DNA from: CAIWHR01 sp963773195
Lineage (GTDB): Bacteria > Pseudomonadota > Gammaproteobacteria > Burkholderiales > Casimicrobiaceae
Direction of reading: 5' to 3'
DNA: 64,000 nucleotides
Assembly (NCBI GenBank): GCA_963773195.1
Contig: CAVZAE010000002.1
Coordinates: forward strand, 193,395-257,394
Part shown: piece after piece, positions 33,830 through 43,580 of the stretch
Layout: each line of letters begins with the position of its first letter
Numbering within the stretch: the first letter of the stretch is position 1
Notes under the pieces: generated by a model
The model's input: only the letters and a program-made list of their open reading frames with translations
Database searches by the model: none
What the model was told of the DNA's origin: nothing
Translations under genes and position numbers: made by a program

Positions 33830-34564
33830 CTATACAGGCGCGGCGGCGCCGCGCTGCACCGCGACTTCCATGGCTTTCATCGTCTCTTCGCGAACGAGGT
33901 GGAATATGTGGGCCTTCAACTCAGCCGTCTGAGCACTCGAAATCAATTCCTCGTAGCTGCGCGGACGTTTCAGGTGCACTGGAATGTCGGCTTTGATCTG
34001 CCCTGGCCGACTGGTCATGACGAGAACCCGATCCGCTATGAGGATAGCCTCCTCGACATCATGCGTAACGAAAACAACGGTGATCTTATTTTGTTCCCAT
34101 AGGTGAACGAGCTGCTCCTGCATCATTAGTCTTGTCTGGGCGTCGAGAGCGGCAAAGGGCTCATCCATCAGCAGCACGTGCGGATTACCGATCCATGCGC
34201 GGGCAAGCGCAGCTCGCTGCTTCATTCCACCGGACAATTCGTACGGTCGATGGCGCTCAAAACCGTTGAGGCCTACTCGATGCATGAGGCGCTCCGCGGC
34301 CGGCAGGTATTCGGCCTCCGGCGTGCCATGCATTCGTGGTCCAAACGTAACGTTGTCGAATACCGTGAGCCACGGAAAAAGCATGGGTTCCTGAAACACG
34401 ACGCCACGATCGGGGCCGGGTCCCTTTATCCGATGACCCTCCAGGAGTACGTCGCCTTTGCTCGGCCGCTCGAATCCAGCGATCAGGTTTAGCACAGTGG
34501 ACTTTCCGCAGCCGCTCGGTCCCAGGAGACACACGAACTCGCCATCGCGCACCGTCAACGACAC
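33830..34564 (-). CDS. ABC transporter ATP-binding protein (SsuB/TauB/NrtD type)
   Basis: The 244-residue ATPase has Walker A GPSGCGKSTV, signature LSGGMKQRAALAR, Walker B VLLMDEPFAALD and the switch His in VTHDVEEA. This is the pattern of nitrate/sulfonate/taurine importers. The GTG at 34564 is internal: the same frame continues upstream as IELRHVSKAF up to the permease stop without an ATG. The native start must therefore be non-standard, or a small indel has removed it. It follows the permease gene and precedes the aldehyde dehydrogenase. Confidence 0.88.
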   Translation of the reverse strand: MSLTVRDGEFVCLLGPSGCGKSTVLNLIAGFERPSKGDVLLEGHRIKGPGPDRGVVFQEPMLFPWLTVFDNVTFGPRMHGTPEAEYLPAAERLMHRVGLNGFERHRPYELSGGMKQRAALARAWIGNPHVLLMDEPFAALDAQTRLMMQEQLVHLWEQNKITVVFVTHDVEEAILIADRVLVMTSRPGQIKADIPVHLKRPRSYEELISSAQTAELKAHIFHLVREETMKAMEVAVQRGAAAPV

Positions 34565-34669
34565 GTTTTGAAGCGCTAGTGTTTCCGGCGCCGCCCTTCT
34601 AGGTCGGAAGGCCTTTGATACGTGTCGCAGCTCTATCTTCGGTGGGTCGGAGTCCGTCTTTGTACAAGT

Positions 34670-35442
34670 TCAGTCTTTCCCGATCCACGGAATCGCTATT
34701 CGCTGTAGAGCGACCAAGACGAGGTCGAGCAAATAGCCGGTGATCCCCAATAGCAATATTCCGATCATGACGACGTCGGTACGAAGGTACGCGCTGGCAT
34801 TGATGACCATCCAGCCTAGACCCGAGTTCGCGGCGATCATTTCCGCCGCAATAAGGGTGGTCCATCCGATGCCAACGGCCATGCGCACGCCGACGAACAA
34901 TTCCGGCAGCGCGCTTGGAAACATCACGTACCGGAAGAGTTGATATTTGGTTACGCCGAGCGCCTCCGCCGCACGGATTCGACCTTGCTTCACATTCATC
35001 ACGGCCGCTGCCGCGGCGACAATCACGGTGAGAACGGTTCCCAGGTAGATCAGGAGAAACTTGGACAGCTCGCCGACGCCGAACCAGACGATCACGAGCG
35101 GGATCAATGCAAGTTTCGGCAGCGGCCGGAGAAACTGCCAGCAAACGGATCGAGAGCGGCGCTCACGCCCGGGAACATCCCCATGAGAAGGCCTATCGGA
35201 ACGCCTGATGCGACGGCCGCGACGAACGCGGCCAGGGCCCGCGCGAGGCTGACGCCGATATGCCGCCACAGCGGAACGCGAACGTAACCCTCGTTCCAGA
35301 GATCTGCGGCAGTGTCGAATACTTCAGCCGGCGAAGGCAGCAACAACCTGCTTACGAGCCCGTAGTAGCCCGAAAGGAACCAAGCGGCCATGACGACGCC
35401 CACCGCCAGCACGCTGATCAGCAGTTTGCGCGTACTGGACAA
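34670..35442 (-). CDS. ABC transporter permease (SsuC/TauC type), frameshifted
   Basis: Two frames make one ~257-residue permease. The N-terminal part (ATG 35442) runs to GVSAALDPFAG. The rest continues in another frame from QFLRPLPKLALIPLVIVWFG, with the EAA loop EALGVTKYQLFRYVMFPSAL. An extra G near 35140 accounts for the shift. Six membrane helices are visible. It forms the channel for the binding protein encoded upstream and the ATPase encoded downstream. Confidence 0.82.
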
Positions 35443-35512
35443 GCGATCAGCGCGGATCGCGCGTCAATGACGTGAATGAAGTTACTGAACTGCCCGCTGA
35501 GCGTACGTGGGA

Positions 35513-36502
35513 TTAATGACGGGCGCGAAACTGCTGGGGATATCGGAACTCTTTATATCCCCGATTCGTTCGCAGGAATTGGGCTGTATCCGTGAACCCC
35601 TTTGCCATTTTCGCGCTGGCCTTTGTCTCCGGCGTACCAATCCACTCCGTCAATTGCTCCTCGAGCGTGTAGAAATCACGTCCGGCAAGCGTATCCTGGA
35701 TGGTCTTTTGGTCCTGGCCAAGGTGGTTGGCAATTATGCGCGAAACTCCTGCGGGATCCGCGCGATAAGCCTTCACGTAGTCGTTATAGGCCTTGAGCAA
35801 TGCGACAACAGTGCTTGGATAGCGCTGGGCAAACTCTTTGCGCACAATATAATTGTTCCACACGAAATAACCGTACTGTTGCAAGTTCTTTGTAGTAAGC
35901 AGTTCATGACCTCGATCAGCCTCCATCTGAAACGTAAATGGAGGCCATACGTAGCCCGCATCGATGTCGCCACGTTTCCACGCAGCGACCATGTCGGCAG
36001 CCCCGAGGCTTACCAAATTGACCCGTGAGACATCAACATTGTAGGAGTGAAACGCTGCATTCAGTGCGTAATGCGTGGAGCTACCGGGCGTATAGGCAAC
36101 GCGCTTGCCCTCGAGATCCTTCACTGACTTGATTTCGGGGCGTGCGATCAAACGTTCACTGTTTCCGATTACGCCCTCAAAGGAGATGACTTCGATTGGC
36201 AGGCCGCGAGCAATTCCAGCTGCGGTTGGCGGCCCCCCGATCATCCCAATATCGAGCTCCTTCGCAGCAAGCGCTGTAAGAACGGCGCCTCCCGATCCGT
36301 ACTGGTCCCACCTGACTTTCGTGCCGATCTTCTTGTCCAGCGTGCCATCGGCCTTGCCCAGGACCATTGGAGTTGCATTGTTAAACCACGACATGCGCAC
36401 GACCTCCGGTACCTCCTCCGCACGCGCGACGGTCGCGGCGAGTACTGTCAGTCCCGCAACCATCAATCCCGCGATCCTGATCTTCGCTTGACGTGTCTTC
36501 AT
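35513..36502 (-). CDS. ABC transporter substrate-binding protein (SsuA/TauA type)
   Basis: From the ATG at 36502 the protein has a signal peptide (GLMVAGLTVLAATVARA) and a periplasmic binding domain of the TauA/SsuA/NrtA group. Typical segments are KELDIGMIGGPPTAAGIARG, GKRVAYTPGSSTHYAL and AAWKRGDIDAGYVWPPF. It delivers a small organic anion, likely a sulfonate or a related compound, to the adjoining permease and ATPase. The TauD-like dioxygenase gene upstream supports a taurine- or sulfonate-like ligand, but this is inference. Confidence 0.85.
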   Translation of the reverse strand: MKTRQAKIRIAGLMVAGLTVLAATVARAEEVPEVVRMSWFNNATPMVLGKADGTLDKKIGTKVRWDQYGSGGAVLTALAAKELDIGMIGGPPTAAGIARGLPIEVISFEGVIGNSERLIARPEIKSVKDLEGKRVAYTPGSSTHYALNAAFHSYNVDVSRVNLVSLGAADMVAAWKRGDIDAGYVWPPFTFQMEADRGHELLTTKNLQQYGYFVWNNYIVRKEFAQRYPSTVVALLKAYNDYVKAYRADPAGVSRIIANHLGQDQKTIQDTLAGRDFYTLEEQLTEWIGTPETKASAKMAKGFTDTAQFLRTNRGYKEFRYPQQFRARH

Positions 36503-36645
36503 CGCCGCGCCCTCGCTCTCATGTTCTCGGGTCAATGCAGATTAAGGACCACCTGCACGCCGCCGTCGTTCAAGCAACGCGGGCGCGCAGGCGGATGGTG
36601 ACCGGCACCTGCAGTGAAATACCTCCGTTACGGTTTACAAGGTAA

Positions 36646-37557
36646 TCAAGAGCTTTGGAGGAAGCATCGATCGCCCTTGATGGTCGTTCGCACCATGTGA
36701 CGGCGATCATTCGGTCCGTAGTCATCGATCGCACAATGCATGGCGGAGCGGTTATCCCAAAACACGACGTCTCCGACGCGCCACTGGTGCCTGTAGACGA
36801 ACTGCGGTTTCGTGGAATGCGCGAATAGAAAATCCAGCACCACTCTGCTCTCGTCGGGGGCAAGACCGACGATCCGCGTTGTGAAACCCAAGTTTACATA
36901 TAATGCATTTCGCTTGCTTTCCGGATGGGTGCGAATCACGGGGTGAAGAACCGGAGGTACCTTCGCAATCTCCTCGGCCGACGCAGTTCGCGTATAGCCC
37001 TTCGAAGCGATCTGCGTGGTTTGTGAATGTGCAAAATCGTGCTCGGCCTCGAGCCCTTCAAGAAATCGCCTCACGGGCTCAGACAAGGTTTCGTAGGCCT
37101 TGTACATGTTCGCAAACATCGTATCGCCCCCCGTCGGCGGAACTTCGATTGCATACATGACTGATCCCAGGGACGGCTCGGAAACGTAAGAGACATCGGA
37201 ATGCCAATATTGACCGGCGCCGGCCCTTCCAATGGGTTTTCCATCATTCTTGATATTGGAAACGACGAAGAGCTCAGGATGAGAGCCCATATTGAAGTCT
37301 TTTAGAATGTGGGGCTGGAGCTCCCCGAATCGACGGCTGAAGGCGATGTGTTGTTCCGGCGTCAATTTCTGATTTCGGAATAGCAACAGGCAATTCTCCG
37401 ACAGGGCGTCTCTGAGCTGCGCAATCGAAGCGTCGTCAACCGGACACGATAAGTCCAGGCCGATGACTTCGATGCCCAACGCCTTCGAGGCCGCTTTCAT
37501 CTCGAAATCCGGATGAGGGGCTGGTTTCGGCGTGCGGGCTACGGCGTGCGCTTTCAT
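36646..37557 (-). CDS. TauD/TfdA-family Fe(II)/2-oxoglutarate dioxygenase
   Basis: The 303-residue enzyme has the HxD iron ligands in YWHSDVSY, the distal His in DNRSAMHCAIDDY and the 2-oxoglutarate-binding Arg region RRHMVRTTIKGD. NCLLLFRNQKLTPEQHIAFS near residue 55 is typical of TauD relatives. It hydroxylates a substrate carbon with O2 and 2-oxoglutarate; in TauD this releases sulfite from taurine. It sits between a threonine-synthase-like gene and the transporter genes, all leftward. The substrate cannot be read from sequence. Confidence 0.9.
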   Translation of the reverse strand: MKAHAVARTPKPAPHPDFEMKAASKALGIEVIGLDLSCPVDDASIAQLRDALSENCLLLFRNQKLTPEQHIAFSRRFGELQPHILKDFNMGSHPELFVVSNIKNDGKPIGRAGAGQYWHSDVSYVSEPSLGSVMYAIEVPPTGGDTMFANMYKAYETLSEPVRRFLEGLEAEHDFAHSQTTQIASKGYTRTASAEEIAKVPPVLHPVIRTHPESKRNALYVNLGFTTRIVGLAPDESRVVLDFLFAHSTKPQFVYRHQWRVGDVVFWDNRSAMHCAIDDYGPNDRRHMVRTTIKGDRCFLQSS

Positions 37558-37672
37558 CTCGATTCTCCTAATCGGTTGTTGTCAGGGTCCTTGAGATGCG
37601 TCGATCTGCAAAGCTGTTGAACTCGCATGTCTCCGCGACCTGATTTATCGCGTTGCCTAGCCGCATCTTTGT

Positions 37673-38944
37673 CTAGCCTGCAAGGGCGGACGCACTGTCG
37701 CGGCTGTGCAGCCGTTCGAGGACATGGGGATATCGCAGCCCGGTGGCGGTATTGACAACAACCACCGACGCGTCTGCCTTGATGGCGCCCGCCGCGCGGA
37801 GTGAGCGCACCGCCGCTATGCCGGCCGCACCTTCCGGGCTCAGAAGGACGCCTTCACGCGTGGCCACTGCCGCCATCTGACTCAAGATGTCGTCGTCGGA
37901 TACGGCAGCGCCAAGCAGACGAAAATCGTGCTTTATGTCCAGCACCAAATCCGAGAAAGGCTGGTTAGGAACGGTAATCCCGGGAGCAACGCTTTCGGTC
38001 CGCGCGACGCCCTGGGGCTCGCTTGTGCCGGTTCGCATAATCAAATCGACCAGTGGCGAGCATCCTTCGACCTGGACGGCAATTAAACCAGGAAAACCAC
38101 CATCCAGCCAGTGCAGCTCTTGCAGTTCGCGGAATGCTTTTGCTAGCCCAACCAAACCAACGGCGCCGCCGGTGGGCCACACTATCCAGTCTGGCGGGCG
38201 CCACGCGTACTGCTCTGCAATCTCGTAACCAATCGTTTTTTCTCCCTCGATGCGGTAAGGCTCGAGGAAAGCGCCGACAACCGGAATGCCTTTCTCAGTC
38301 GCGTAAGTTCGAAACGCCTTGAACGCTTCGGTAATGTGGCCGGGACATGTCCTAACGCGCGCGGCATAGGCGGCGGCTTCCAGCGCAGCGATCACCGGCA
38401 AATCGCCAAGCGACGGGAGGCCCACGACGATTTCGAGTCCGGCTTTCGCCCCGTACGCAGACCAGGCGCTACCACCGCTGCCTACGGTCGGCATGGCCAA
38501 AACTTTCAGTCCCAATTCGGCGAGCCGCGACACGGCGACTGAGGCGCCGCGCGCCTTGAATGTGCCCGTCGGATTTCGACCTTCGTCCTTCAGGACAAGA
38601 TTCGGCACACCGAGCGCATCCCCCGTCGAGCGAAGTGCAAGAAGTGGCGTCCCTCCCTCGGAAAGCGAGCAGATGCGCGCGGTGTCGATGACCGGAAGGA
38701 CTTCGCGATAACGCCAAAGCCCCCACGGCCTCGCACGAAGCAATGCCCGGTCGGTGCGCTTCAAGCGATCAAGATGATATTGCTGGAGGAACGGCCCGCC
38801 GCAATCACACAGCAATTGCGTTGCGACATTGGGATGGGGAATGAATTTCCTGCATCGGAAGCATGAGAGGCCCGCTGCGAGAGACTCGCCGGAATGCCTT
38901 GCGGGGCTCTCGATTGCGGGTTCACGATTCAGCTCCAGCGTCAT
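37673..38944 (-). CDS. Threonine synthase-like PLP enzyme
   Basis: The 423-residue protein is a fold-type II PLP enzyme. An N-terminal zinc-ribbon-like part has CFRCRKF and LLCDCGGPF. The PLP Lys lies in NPTGTFKARGAS, the phosphate-binding loop in GSGGSAWSAYGAK, and PEGAAGIAA is near the end. It matches threonine synthase and close relatives, among them cysteate synthase. In a putative sulfonate-use operon a role in converting a phospho- or sulfo-amino acid is conceivable. Plain threonine synthesis is less expected here. The TauD-like gene follows 115 nt downstream. Confidence 0.8.
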   Translation of the reverse strand: MTLELNREPAIESPARHSGESLAAGLSCFRCRKFIPHPNVATQLLCDCGGPFLQQYHLDRLKRTDRALLRARPWGLWRYREVLPVIDTARICSLSEGGTPLLALRSTGDALGVPNLVLKDEGRNPTGTFKARGASVAVSRLAELGLKVLAMPTVGSGGSAWSAYGAKAGLEIVVGLPSLGDLPVIAALEAAAYAARVRTCPGHITEAFKAFRTYATEKGIPVVGAFLEPYRIEGEKTIGYEIAEQYAWRPPDWIVWPTGGAVGLVGLAKAFRELQELHWLDGGFPGLIAVQVEGCSPLVDLIMRTGTSEPQGVARTESVAPGITVPNQPFSDLVLDIKHDFRLLGAAVSDDDILSQMAAVATREGVLLSPEGAAGIAAVRSLRAAGAIKADASVVVVNTATGLRYPHVLERLHSRDSASALAG

Positions 38945-39346
38945 GAAGCACCCCTTGCGCGTCGAATCACTTGATGTGCCGACCGTCGCTCGTGAACGGT
39001 CGACGGTATCCGAGATGAGAACACCGTCGGCGTTTCACACCGGTCGGATTGAAAGCGCATCAAGATATGCGCTGACCGGACTCAACGTTGCGCACCTCAG
39101 CGCGCGCGGCCGACAAGAGAGGGCTCGATGTGTAGTTGGCTCGACATATGCGTTCGCTCGAGCAGCGCAGTCGCCACTTTAGGCTCGACCCAACCAAATA
39201 AATATCGCATAGGTGACAGATTTCGTCGCGCCAAGCCGCAGGGGCTGCCTCCGAACGCGGCGTCTGAAAACCAGGACGGATACTGTCTGCGCCTTGACCG
39301 GAAGGCCAGCCATGCCGCCTTTTTCCCCGGGCACGTTTGAAAGCGT
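38945..39346. other. Intergenic stretch upstream of the leftward operon
   Basis: No gene is supported. An inverted repeat GACCGT-N9-ACGGTC (38981-39001) lies about 40-57 bases upstream of the threonine-synthase-like start and could be an operator. The remainder shows no structure. Confidence 0.4.
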
Positions 39347-41139
39347 CTACGCGGGAACTTCTCCCGAGTACCACTCGGTCTCGCTCAGCATCACGCGCTG
39401 GTGCCCGCACCCGGCCGGCATCATCGGAAAGCAGTTTTCCTGCGCCACGACACCGACATCGAGTAGGAATGGACCGTCGTACTTCAGGCACTGCTCGATC
39501 GCTTCTTCGAGTTGGGATGGGCGCGTGAAACCGATCGCGCGCCCCAGCCGAATGCGCGAGCGAGCAACTCGAAGTCCGGCAGCGCCTCGGTCCAGCTATG
39601 GCTCAGCCGTCTACCGTGATTGAGTTGCTGCCACTGCCGCACCATGCCCATGCAGCCGTTGTTCGAGATGACCAGCTTGACCGGCGCTCGGTGCTGCACG
39701 GCCGTCGACAGTTCCTGGATATTCATCAGGACCGAGGCGTCGCCGCTCACGCACACGACGATGCGGCCAGGATGCGCGATCTGCGCACCGATGGCAGCGG
39801 GCAGGCCGTAGCCCATGGTCCCGGCGCCGCCCGGAAGTCAGAAATCGATTGGGCCGTTCGAAGCGCAGGTACTGCGCGGCCCACATCTGGTGCTGGCCGA
39901 CGTCGGTCGAGACGATCGCGTCGTGTCCGGCGAGCTGCTGGTTGCAGCGACTGCACATCAACCGCTGCGGCAGAATCGCGTCGTCGCGGTCAGCGAAGTC
40001 CCAGGCAGCGCCGGCTACGCCAGCGCTCGATGTCTCGCCACCACGGATCGAGCGATCCGCGCGGGCGCCGAGATGCCGTCGCAGCTCCTGCATGTCAGCA
40101 GCGTGAAGCACCGTCGCACAGTCGCCGACCATCGGAACGTCGACCTTGACGATCTTGTCGATGCGATGTCGGATCGATGTCGACATGGATCTTGCGGGCC
40201 CTTGGGCAGAACTCGTCGAGCTTGCCGGTGACGCGGTCGTCGAATCGCGCGCCGATGCACGACGACGAGGTCGGCGTGATGCATCGCGAGGTTCGCTTCG
40301 ACTGTGCCGTGCATGCCGAGCATGCCGAGGAAACGCGGATCAGACGCCGGGAAAGCACCCAGACCCATCAGCGTCAGCGTGCAGGGGGCGTTCGATGCCG
40401 CGCACGAGCGAAGCGAAGAGCGCGCAGGCTGCCGGCCCGGAATTGATCAGGCCGCCGCCACCGTAGAAGACGGGGCGCCGTGCGGCACGAAGCAAGACCG
40501 CGGCTTCGGCGACCCGGCTGGCCGGCAGCGGGAACGTTGCCGCGCGTGAGCGCGCGATCGTCGCTTGCGGGAGCTTGTCAGCCTCCTGGCACGTCTGAAG
40601 ATCCTTGGGGAAATCAATCAGGACAGGTCCGGGACGGCCTTGGGTTGCGATTGCGAGCGCCTTGCCCACGATGGCCGCGATCTCGCGCACTGAGCGAATC
40701 TGCGTATTCCACTTCGTGACCGGGCGGGTACAGGCCGAGCGCGTCACATTCCTGGAAGGCGTCGGTGCCGATCGCGGGGGTAGCCACCTGCCCGCTGATG
40801 CAGACGATGGGGTTGGAGTCGCTGATTGCGTTGAGCAGGCCCGTGACGGTGTTGCCGACGCCCGGGCCCGACGTCACCAGTACGACGCCGACCCGGCCGG
40901 TGCTCCGCGCGTAGCCTTCGGCCGCGTGTACGGCGGCCTGCTCGTGACGCACGAGGACGTGACGAATCCGGGTCTCGGCATAGAGCGCGTCATAGATCGG
41001 AAGGCAGGCGCCGCCCGGGATAGCCGAAGATCGTATCCACGCCATGCTGGACTAGAGCCTCGAGGAGCCGCTCGGCGCCACTCGGCGCTGGCGGCGCTGC
41101 AACGGTTGGCGCGATCGGCCGCAACAGGCTCTCGCTCAT
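39347..41139 (-). pseudogene. Acetolactate synthase large subunit-like gene with many frameshifts
   Basis: Scattered over all three frames from ATG 41139 to TAG 39347 are the parts of a ~590-residue ThDP enzyme. In order: GYPGGACLPIYDALY, the catalytic Glu in VRHEQAAVHAAEGYAR, SGPGVGNTVTGLLNAI, IGTDAFQECDALG, GRPGPVLIDFPKD, MGYGLPAAIGAQIAHP and the ThDP-binding SGDASVLMNIQEL. This order and content match IlvB/IlvI. At least five frame changes are needed. Either the gene is dead or the sequence quality here is poor; the flanking Lrp gene is intact. No small subunit gene adjoins it. Confidence 0.75.
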
Positions 41140-41238
41140 AACGATGAGCATACGAGCGCGGGCTTGGAATGTGCTTTCTAATTGCCTACAATTTCTCGGT
41201 TATTTGGATAATCCTTCTCCAATGCGGCGTTTACATAG

Positions 41239-41760
41239 ATGAAAATGGACAAGTTCGACTTGAGGATCCTCGACGTGCTGCAGCGGAACTCACGGGCCAC
41301 GCTGCAGGAAGTGAGCGAGCAGGTGGGCCTGTCACCGACACCTTGCTGGAATCGGGTCAAGCAAATGGAGATCGCCGGCGTGATTCAGCGCTACACGATC
41401 AAAATTGACCAAGCGGCACTGGGATATGCCGACACGGTAATCGTGCAGCTGACGCTCAACAGTCACACGGACAGCATGATCGAGGACTTCGGCAAGGCCA
41501 TCGCGGGAATTCCCGAGGTGCTGGAGGCGTTCCTCGTTTCTGGCGACTACGATTACATCGTGCGGATCGCCGTTCGTGATACGCGAGACTATGAGCGCCT
41601 GTTACGGGAGCGCCTTTACAAGATCCCAGGCATTCGCCACAGCAAATCGAGCTTCGTCCTGCGAACACTGAAATTGAGCGACACGCCCCTGCAACCGGCG
41701 CAAGGCGATCAGCAGACCCCGAAGAGACGTCGGGTCGTGGCGAAAATATCCGGTCGATAG
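41239..41760 (+). CDS. Lrp/AsnC-family transcriptional regulator
   Basis: The 173-residue protein has an N-terminal winged helix-turn-helix (KFDLRILDVLQRNSRATLQE, then EVSEQVGLSPTPCWNRVKQM) and a C-terminal RAM ligand-binding domain (VIVQLTLNSHTDSMIEDF, VSGDYDYIVRIAVRDTRDYE). Such regulators sense amino acids or related metabolites and often control the divergently placed gene. Here that is the acetolactate-synthase-like gene, 99 nt away. Length is normal. Confidence 0.92.
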   Translation: MKMDKFDLRILDVLQRNSRATLQEVSEQVGLSPTPCWNRVKQMEIAGVIQRYTIKIDQAALGYADTVIVQLTLNSHTDSMIEDFGKAIAGIPEVLEAFLVSGDYDYIVRIAVRDTRDYERLLRERLYKIPGIRHSKSSFVLRTLKLSDTPLQPAQGDQQTPKRRRVVAKISGR

Positions 41761-41874
41761 CGCAGGGAGTCGGGGAGGCGCCGCCCCGACGCACCCAGCG
41801 TTATGCGAAGGCCACATATAGCCTGTGAGATGCTCTGCAGATTGCCGTGACTTGCCTGGGTTGAAGGGTGCAAA

Positions 41875-42603
41875 TTGACTTGCCAATCGCCTGACGAAGC
41901 GCGCATCGCGGGTGCGCTGAAGCGATCGCCGTTGTTCGTCGATTTGCCCGCCTCGGTTTTGGCCGAGCTGACCGCGATGTCGCGGCTGGAACGCTACAAG
42001 CATGGGGTCCTGCTATACCGGATGGGCGATCCGGTCCAGGGCCTGTATGTGGTCGTTACCGGCGCGCTCGAGAACAGCCTGCCGCAGTCGACAGGACGTC
42101 GCTTCGTCTTGGGTTACGTGCCGCCGGGAGACTCGATTGCTCTGGTTCCCACGCTCGACGAAAGGACTGCGCTGTCAGATGTGCGAGCGCACGGCGACAC
42201 AACTGTTGTGCTTGTTCCGCGGAATCCTTTACGAGCTCTGCTCGAGCGGCAGCCGACGCTGCTGTTCCGTCTCGCAACTGATCTTTGCCACAATATTCGC
42301 CGATTCGGAGCGCATATCGAGCGTCTGACGATGCTGCGGCTGCGTCAACGCGTGGCTCATTCGCTGCTTTCGCTGGCCGGCAGCTATGGCCACACTACGG
42401 GTGCCGGTATCGACATCGAACTGAAAGTCTCGCAGGACGATCTCGCAGCCATGCTGTCGGTCTCCCGCCAGCGGGTCAACGTCGAGTTGCGCTTGCTCGT
42501 CAGTGAAGGGATAGTGTCGACCCGATACAGCCACGTCACCATCCTGGACCAGGCACGTCTCGCTGCACGCGCTGCCGGCGATAGTCTCTTTGCGCTGCTG
42601 TAG
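41875..42603 (+). CDS. Crp/Fnr-family transcriptional regulator
   Basis: The 242-residue product (TTG start at 41875) has a cyclic-nucleotide-binding-like N-terminal domain (GVLLYRMGDPVQGLYVVVTG) and a C-terminal Crp-type helix-turn-helix (VSQDDLAAMLSVSRQRVNVE). There is no Fnr-like Cys cluster at the N terminus, so it is not an oxygen-sensing Fnr. Family members bind palindromes of the form half-site-N4-half-site. Such a palindrome, CTGTCGC-N4-GCGATAG, occurs 41 bases after this gene and again at 46577, making it the likely target. Confidence 0.9.
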   Translation: MTCQSPDEARIAGALKRSPLFVDLPASVLAELTAMSRLERYKHGVLLYRMGDPVQGLYVVVTGALENSLPQSTGRRFVLGYVPPGDSIALVPTLDERTALSDVRAHGDTTVVLVPRNPLRALLERQPTLLFRLATDLCHNIRRFGAHIERLTMLRLRQRVAHSLLSLAGSYGHTTGAGIDIELKVSQDDLAAMLSVSRQRVNVELRLLVSEGIVSTRYSHVTILDQARLAARAAGDSLFALL

Positions 42604-42643
42604 TGGTGCTGTTCATTGCTCGCCTTCAGAGGCAATGCAAAAT

Positions 42644-42687
42644 CTGTCGCCTACGCGATAGTTATTCGGCCGCGCGCTACTTAGACT
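42644..42687 (+). promoter_or_regulatory. Class II Crp/Fnr-type promoter, copy 1
   Basis: Palindrome CTGTCGC-CTAC-GCGATAG (42644-42661) is centred at 42652.5. A -10-like TAGACT (42682-42687) predicts a start near 42694, placing the operator at about -41.5, the class II activation position. The block is nearly identical to the one at 46577-46620. It precedes the permease-permease-binding protein-ATPase operon. Confidence 0.7.
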
Positions 42688-42718
42688 CGAAAAACCTTTG
42701 GTCTGGCGCAGGCAAGCA

Positions 42719-43579
42719 ATGACAGCGGGAAAGGACGCGGGGAACGCCGGAATCAGCCGATTGCGAGGCCGGCGACCGCTCCCCGGAATCGTGATCGGTG
42801 CCGGGGGTCAGTGGCTGCGCGACGGCCGCTGGCTCGGCGTCCTCTCGGTGCTCTCGATCGTTCTCGCCTGGTACCTATCGACGGCTCTGTCCCTGGCGCC
42901 GGCAAACCTGCTGCCCGGACCCGGTGAGGTGGTTTCCGCGTTCGTCGACATCGCAAAGAATGGCTATCGCGACACGACGCTGTTGCAGAACTGCGCGGCA
43001 ACCCTAGGCCGCTGCCTCGCCGGCTTCGTCCTCGCATCTCTGACCGGAATTCCACTCGGCCTCGCCATGGGCTACAACGCGAAGATCCGGGCAGGTTGCA
43101 ACTACATCGTCCAGTTTCTGCGACCGCTGCCACCGCTCTCCTACCTCATCCTGCTCATTCTGTGGCTCGGCACCGGCGACAGCTCCAAGATCGCGCTTCT
43201 CTATCTGACGGCCTTTCCAATTCTCGCATCGAGCGCGATGGCGGGCGTTTGGTCGACCAAACTTCAGCGCGTTCAAGCGGCGCGCTCGCTTGGCGCGGGT
43301 GAGTGGCAGATCTTCCGCTACGTCATCTTTCCATCTGCGCTTCCACTCGTTTTGACGGGCGCCCGCATCGCGCTGGCTGTCACCTTCTCAACGGTGGTCG
43401 CTGCCGAGCTCATGACGGCGACCAATGGGCTTGGCTGGATGGTGTTTTCGGCCAGCCGCTTTCTGCGCAACGACGTGATCGTGCTGGTGATCATCATTCT
43501 TGGCATTCTTGGCCTGGCGCTTAACAGGCTCATCCTGATGCTCGATAGCGCGCTTATCCATTGGCGCGGGGTGAGCTAG
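42719..43579 (+). CDS. ABC transporter permease (SsuC/TauC type), first of two
   Basis: The ~286-residue permease has six hydrophobic helices and the EAA loop AARSLGAGEWQIFRYVIFPS. The preceding FLRPLPPLSYLILLILWLGT is typical of the nitrate/sulfonate/taurine permease family. ATG 42719 is preferred over the upstream start at 42698. It begins an operon of two permeases, a binding protein and an ATPase, immediately downstream of the class II promoter. Two different permease genes suggest a heterodimeric channel. Confidence 0.9.
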   Translation: MTAGKDAGNAGISRLRGRRPLPGIVIGAGGQWLRDGRWLGVLSVLSIVLAWYLSTALSLAPANLLPGPGEVVSAFVDIAKNGYRDTTLLQNCAATLGRCLAGFVLASLTGIPLGLAMGYNAKIRAGCNYIVQFLRPLPPLSYLILLILWLGTGDSSKIALLYLTAFPILASSAMAGVWSTKLQRVQAARSLGAGEWQIFRYVIFPSALPLVLTGARIALAVTFSTVVAAELMTATNGLGWMVFSASRFLRNDVIVLVIIILGILGLALNRLILMLDSALIHWRGVS

Positions 43580-43580
43580 G

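Noticed and set aside
38981..39001. Inverted repeat as a third Crp/Fnr site
   Set aside because: The half-site GACCGT and nine-base spacing differ from CTGTCGC-N4-GCGATAG, so it is not a copy of that operator.
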